Positions 60,901 to 64,000 of a DNA stretch of 64,000 bases are shown here, in pieces. The first letter of the stretch is position 1, and every line of letters starts with the position of its first letter. The stretch covers positions 11,465,170 through 11,529,169 of the forward strand of contig CM050655.1 in the NCBI GenBank assembly GCA_027574665.1. Direction: 5' to 3'. This stretch comes from Rhynochetos jubatus (taxonomy: Eukaryota; Chordata; Aves; Eurypygiformes; Rhynochetidae). The notes beneath the pieces were generated by a model. The model did not search any database and was not told the origin of the DNA. It worked only from the letters and a program-made list of their open reading frames with translations. A program made the position numbers and the translations under genes.

Positions 60901-63900
60901 AACTGTGAAGTGCAATTGAGTGATTATAAAAGGTGCACTTAATAGTCCAGAAACTTCAATTGTTTTCATTACCCTGTTAAATACAAATGAAAGCCGAGAC
61001 CTGGAAGTGGAAAGAGTCATGCAAACTCTTGGTAGGAGACAGTGCCCATGCTGAGTGCTTCCTTAGCACCCAACCCTGCCTGACCATGCAGAAAGGGCTC
61101 TCATCACCCACATTTTAGCAGAAGAATAGAAGCACTGAGATGTGAAGAGGTTACAGCAGTGTACCCCACTCCCACTTGGATGTAGGACTACCAGCATAAT
61201 GGTTTTGTCTTCAACAGTTAACACTATTCTTCTCACTCCAGTACAACTCATCTTTCTGCCAACACAACTGCATATCCACTGATGTAACCCCTGAGGCAGA
61301 AAAAATCATGCCTCTAATTGAAACTCTTAAATCTGCATTAAACTGTGTTCAGCAGATCTGGAGGTCCCAGGGCGAGGAAATCAATCCAGCCTTGCAGAGC
61401 CATGCCATTCTGGCACAAGGAAAGGCAAGGAAAAAAATAAAATCATACTTAAGAAGGAAAAGTCTTCACATCTTAATTTCCTCATTCAACAGCATAAGAC
61501 AGAGTCTGTGCATCCCGGTAACTCCCATCAGAATAAAGTTACACTCACATTTTTCCTAAATCCTTCATCAACAACCTTCACAAACTTCTTTGTACCAGCT
61601 GCTACATTTTAAACCTGAGAGGTCTGCTTGTACAACATGACCTTCCCCTGCTGGCTTCTATGCAGTTTGCAGCTAGCTTAAGGATTTAGAGAAGAGCTCA
61701 AAATAATCCATTCTGGAAATGCTCCCATAGGTGTAGCCTTCTGGCTACAGAAGAGATTCACCCTTAACATCTTGGATTTTGGACTTTGATTGTGCCTCTT
61801 AAATGGCCTTCACCTTAACAAAAAGAGTTCAGCTTTAACTCCAGGTGGATAATGTATGGAGAAAAATGGATTCTGGGGATAAGCGCCTGAAAAGCTCATT
61901 CATTTCCAGTATTTTGCCCTGCAGCCCCACCATATCCAAGAGCTGCAGGTTTCAGCAGCAGTATCTGTGATGGCCAGTGATGCTAGCCACAGCTGGGAGC
62001 CCCAGCCGGGAGCCCCAGCCAATGGGCCAGGGCAACTGCTGGGTTGGAAGCAGTTGCACTGGGAGAAACCAGTGTTTCAGGGTGTTCTTACCCCAGCACT
62101 GTCCTCAAAGACAGGGAGAGGGAGCTAAGCTTCATTACAAAATCAGGTAGGCGTCAGACTCCCTTCTTCCCTGACGCAGGACCATTAGGTATAAATATAT
62201 AAACCATATCAAAGACCCAATACAGTTGGCCTCCAAAGCTACAGTTTATGTTCTTGAAAGTCTTGCCTTCTTGATCTGTTTTGACAACCATTGAGACTGA
62301 ATGATTTGTACAGCTGTATGGAAAGGGAAGGGGAAAGAGCAAGGGATTTCCACCCCCCACACACCCCCCGAACTAACTTTTCACATCTAGACCAAAGCCT
62401 CTTCTTTCTCTTACAAGTGTTTTTTCAAATGGTGATTGAACAGATTCTGTGTATTGGTTCTTCAGCTGCCTTATGTCTCTTCGGGGGCTTGCGGGTAAGG
62501 TTCTATGGGTTCATGAAGCAGATGCTTAATGATCACGCCAGTTTTCCTGTTGTTTTCACAGAACTTACAAAGAACATGGCGTAAATGTCCTTGGAAATGA
62601 ACAGGTCAAGAGCCTGTTCTCTTTTAAAAAAAATTATTTTAAGTCCCTGCTTAAAACTCTGCTTAGAGGTTATGTAGGGTGGGTTCTTTTATGTTTTGTG
62701 TTTGTTGGTTTTTTTTTTACTTACAGATCTGCTCCTGTTCCATAGATAGAGTACTTGACTTCTCCCCAGAGCCCTGAATCTGGATCTGTAGCCTTAAGAA
62801 AATAAAATAAGAGTAAATTTTACTAAATTGCAAGAAGAACTGTTTTTTCTTTTAACAACAGGCCATGAAAAACTCCAAATGCTTTTCCCTCTTTACTGAC
62901 ATCACATTTTTAGGGGGAAATCACATAAACAAATGTGCACCTAGAAAACTGCAAAATCCAACATAAGGCTGACCTTGGAAGCTGCTAGGACGCTTCTGTC
63001 CCCTGGCCAGGCTGGTGCCAGAGGCACTGGCAGGGAGAAAGCCACTAGGTGGCCCCATCTATTGATATTTAACTCTCCCTGCCTTTGACAGGGATGAACC
63101 TCGTCTCAATGACGCAAACAAACTGCCCACTCTCAAGCCTTCCTAATTACCAGTTAAATATTAATGCGTATTCCCTGGACAAAATTATTTACTTTAAATA
63201 GACTACTTTTTTAAGCCTCTGCTTGCTTAATTGATTCAATTTAAAGTAATGCATAACAAACGTTTCAATCTATACACAACATTTCATCGTTGTTTAGATT
63301 TTAACCACTCTTGTGACTGTGTGACTTCTAGTAAAGCGGCTACACCAGATGATATCTTTGTTCCAGACTCTTGTTGGCTTCCTCTCTTAGCTCAGGAAAG
63401 CTATTGATTTGGTAACAGCCAGTTCCATAAGCTCCTGCTTCTCTGATAGCTCTGAGGAGGTGCTACATTATACTGTTGTAGCTGGACATCGCAATTCACG
63501 GTGGCAGCGGTCGATTCAATCATCTTCCTGTTTAAATATTGAACACTGGAACAATGTCTTTGATTTGAAGTGCTCAAGGCCAGGCTTTGAGCAACCTGAT
63601 CCAGTGTAAAGTGTCCCTGCTTGTGGCAGGGGGGGTTGAAACTTGATGGTCTGTAAGGTCTCTTCCAACCCAAACCATTTGGTGACTCCTGCATGGTTAA
63701 CAGAACACAGCTGCAGCCCTGCTGATGGGTGGTTTTTTTAGTTCTTTGACATGAGCTTGTCAGATTCTCTCACCCCAAAATTTTGACCTCAGTCTACTTT
63801 AGGACTGCCTAACTTTTCCTAAAATATTTGCACACCTGGGACTTCTGCCAGAATTGCCACCCTGAGTACCTGGAGTGTCTCAGTTTGTCAGGTATATTTG

Positions 63901-64000
63901 TGAATCTGGGTCAAGCTCTGAGCTGACAGCACATGACACTAAATTTTACATGGACTCCTCAGCCACGCTGGGCTCAGAATGACTAGTTTTGTTGCTTTTG
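51399..64000 (-). CDS. CDHR1: CDHR1 (photoreceptor cadherin, PCDH21), 3' part; 5' exons outside window
   Basis: Role (known): cadherin-related protein at the base of rod and cone outer segments, needed for normal disc formation; loss causes retinal degeneration. Seen on the minus strand: exons 62725-62792, 59878-60106 and 58702-58956, then terminal exon 51399-51950, all frame-consistent with GT-AG sites. The extracellular part shows cadherin calcium motifs: [25 protein letters not shown] (DxND linker), [11 protein letters not shown], and AKDRGSPSF. The terminal exon has a transmembrane helix ([19 protein letters not shown]) and a tail with [26 protein letters not shown], a Pro-rich segment, TVSGSLTP and [13 protein letters not shown]. 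Human CDHR1 is about 859 residues, so most cadherin repeats lie to the right of base 64000. A second candidate terminal exon is at 52661-52873. Confidence 0.95.
51951..52660. other. Sequence between the two CDHR1 terminal exons
   Basis: 710 bases: intron if the canonical exon is used, or 3' UTR of the alternative transcript. On the minus strand a variant polyadenylation hexamer TATAAA occurs at 52402-52397; no AATAAA seen. Nothing else recognised. Confidence 0.7.
52661..52873 (-). CDS. CDHR1: CDHR1 candidate alternative terminal exon (second transmembrane segment, short basic tail)
   Basis: 213 bases, phase 0, 70 residues plus TAA at 52663-52661. The acceptor TTGATATTTCCAG has a long pyrimidine-rich, AG-free stretch and a branch-point-like TTGAC upstream. 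It begins [17 protein letters not shown], then a hydrophobic helix ([20 protein letters not shown]), MYW, and a basic tail ending RRRVC. It resembles the canonical exon piece by piece: [10 protein letters not shown] with [19 protein letters not shown] with [23 protein letters not shown] with [17 protein letters not shown]. The exon 58702-58956 ends in phase 0 and can join either. No transcript evidence is available; I do not know whether other species use it. Confidence 0.72.
   Translation of the reverse strand: MKSRVKSYILGLKKHPWTIFGICMSGVLSTISVTMVISTIMYWKSVKRSRLHPQGKIRKIIRGPPRRRVC
52941..52971. repeat. Two copies of ATCTATTATAAAT
   Basis: The 13-base unit occurs twice, separated by five bases, about 70 bases upstream (minus strand) of the candidate alternative exon. 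Simple local duplication. Confidence 0.8.
55997..56062 (+). repeat. Direct repeat, left copy
   Basis: Starts with a 22-base stretch (CCAGCTATATTTAGAAGTCT AA) found again exactly at 56649, followed by weaker shared pieces (CAAGCTAT, ACAGATTA). The two copies are 652 bases apart. They could be ends or internal repeats of an unrecognised old element. Confidence 0.7.
56649..56711 (+). repeat. Direct repeat, right copy
   Basis: Partner of 55997-56062 in the same orientation. The first 22 bases are identical, and CAAAGCTAT and ACAGATTA follow with different spacing. Confidence 0.7.
57336..57377. repeat. Purine-rich tract with (AG)n and G runs
   Basis: Mostly A and G, including an (AG)6-7 run and two G5 runs. 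The plus strand could form triplex or quadruplex structures. It lies in a CDHR1 intron. Confidence 0.75.
58702..58956 (-). CDS. CDHR1: CDHR1 exon encoding the last membrane-proximal cadherin segment
   Basis: 255 bases, 85 codons, phase 0 at both ends. Acceptor CTACCAG and donor GTAAGC. It begins [11 protein letters not shown] (DxDxxxxN calcium motif) and contains [15 protein letters not shown] and [22 protein letters not shown]. Both ends in phase 0 mean it can splice to either terminal exon. Confidence 0.95.
58957..59877. other. CDHR1 intron
   Basis: 921-base GT-AG intron, phase 0. Nothing recognised in it. Confidence 0.88.
59878..60106 (-). CDS. CDHR1: CDHR1 cadherin-repeat exon
   Basis: 229 bases, one base plus 76 codons. 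Acceptor TTCCCAG and donor GTGAGA. It encodes [28 protein letters not shown], and the linker [11 protein letters not shown], then [10 protein letters not shown], joining the next exon in phase 0. Confidence 0.95.
60107..62724. other. CDHR1 intron
   Basis: 2.6 kb GT-AG intron, phase 2. A 13-base duplication (GGGAGCCCCAGCC twice) is at about 61995-62020. No coding exon recognised. Confidence 0.85.
62725..62792 (-). CDS. CDHR1: CDHR1 small cadherin exon
   Basis: 68 bases, 22 codons plus two bases. Acceptor TTCTTAAG and donor GTAAGT. It encodes [20 protein letters not shown], the DxDxG start of a cadherin repeat, and joins 60106 to complete a Leu codon (CT|G). Its short length makes it easy to miss, but phase and motif agree. 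Confidence 0.9.
62793..64000. other. CDHR1 intron, partial
   Basis: Upstream intron, cut off by the window edge. It contains a CR1 3' fragment near its right end. No earlier cadherin exon found before the edge. Confidence 0.75.
63571..63688 (+). mobile_element. CR1 LINE, 3'-end fragment
   Basis: Sense-strand CR1 3' signature: TCAAGGCCAGG, TTTGAGCAACCTGATCCAGT, GTGTCCCTGCTTGTGGCAGG, GGTTGAAACTTGATGGTCTG, TCTTCCAACCCAAACCATTT. The usual terminal 8-base repeats are eroded. It is antisense to CDHR1, inside an intron, with no coding capacity left. Confidence 0.85.

Noticed and set aside
1..64000. CRISPR arrays, tRNA or rRNA genes, operons, endogenous retroviral genes
   Set aside because: Looked for and not seen. 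The only transposon remnants I can support are two CR1 3' fragments.

Overview
The window is vertebrate nuclear DNA, almost certainly from a bird. Genes are split by GT-AG introns, and two degraded 3' ends of CR1 LINEs, the typical avian retroposon, are present. The coding exons resemble the vertebrate retinal proteins RGR, LRIT1, LRIT2 and CDHR1, and the RGR exons are especially close to what I remember of chicken RGR. I see no bacterial, phage, CRISPR or recognisable retroviral content.

Layout. (1) 1-12956, minus strand: the first five coding exons of RGR, a retinal G-protein-coupled receptor/opsin. The exons for the end of the protein, with the retinal-binding lysine, lie beyond base 1. 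(2) 12957-25917: 13 kb without a coding exon that I can support, between the divergently transcribed RGR and LRIT1. (3) 25918-36369, plus strand: complete LRIT1 in four coding exons (626 residues). (4) 36370-43798: 7.4 kb spacer with a CR1 fragment. (5) 43799-47054, plus strand: complete LRIT2 in three coding exons (567 residues), with a GC-rich last exon. (6) 47055-51398: spacer between convergent 3' ends. (7) 51399-64000, minus strand: the 3' end of CDHR1 (photoreceptor cadherin). It holds three extracellular cadherin exons and two candidate terminal exons, each encoding a transmembrane segment and a cytoplasmic tail.

How they fit together. RGR, LRIT1, LRIT2 and CDHR1 form a conserved retinal gene neighbourhood. 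RGR is a retinal photoisomerase of pigment epithelium and Mueller glia. LRIT1 and LRIT2 are LRR/Ig/FN3 membrane proteins, of which LRIT1 acts at photoreceptor synapses. CDHR1 supports outer-segment disc formation. In human the order is the same and every orientation is inverted, so this is one syntenic block.

The most notable observation is a 213-base open exon at 52661-52873 in the CDHR1 3' region. It has a strong acceptor in the same phase as the canonical last exon and encodes a transmembrane segment plus a short basic tail resembling the canonical one. It looks like a tandemly duplicated alternative last exon. Exon boundaries were read by eye from splice signals and reading-frame continuity; no alignment or transcript evidence was available.
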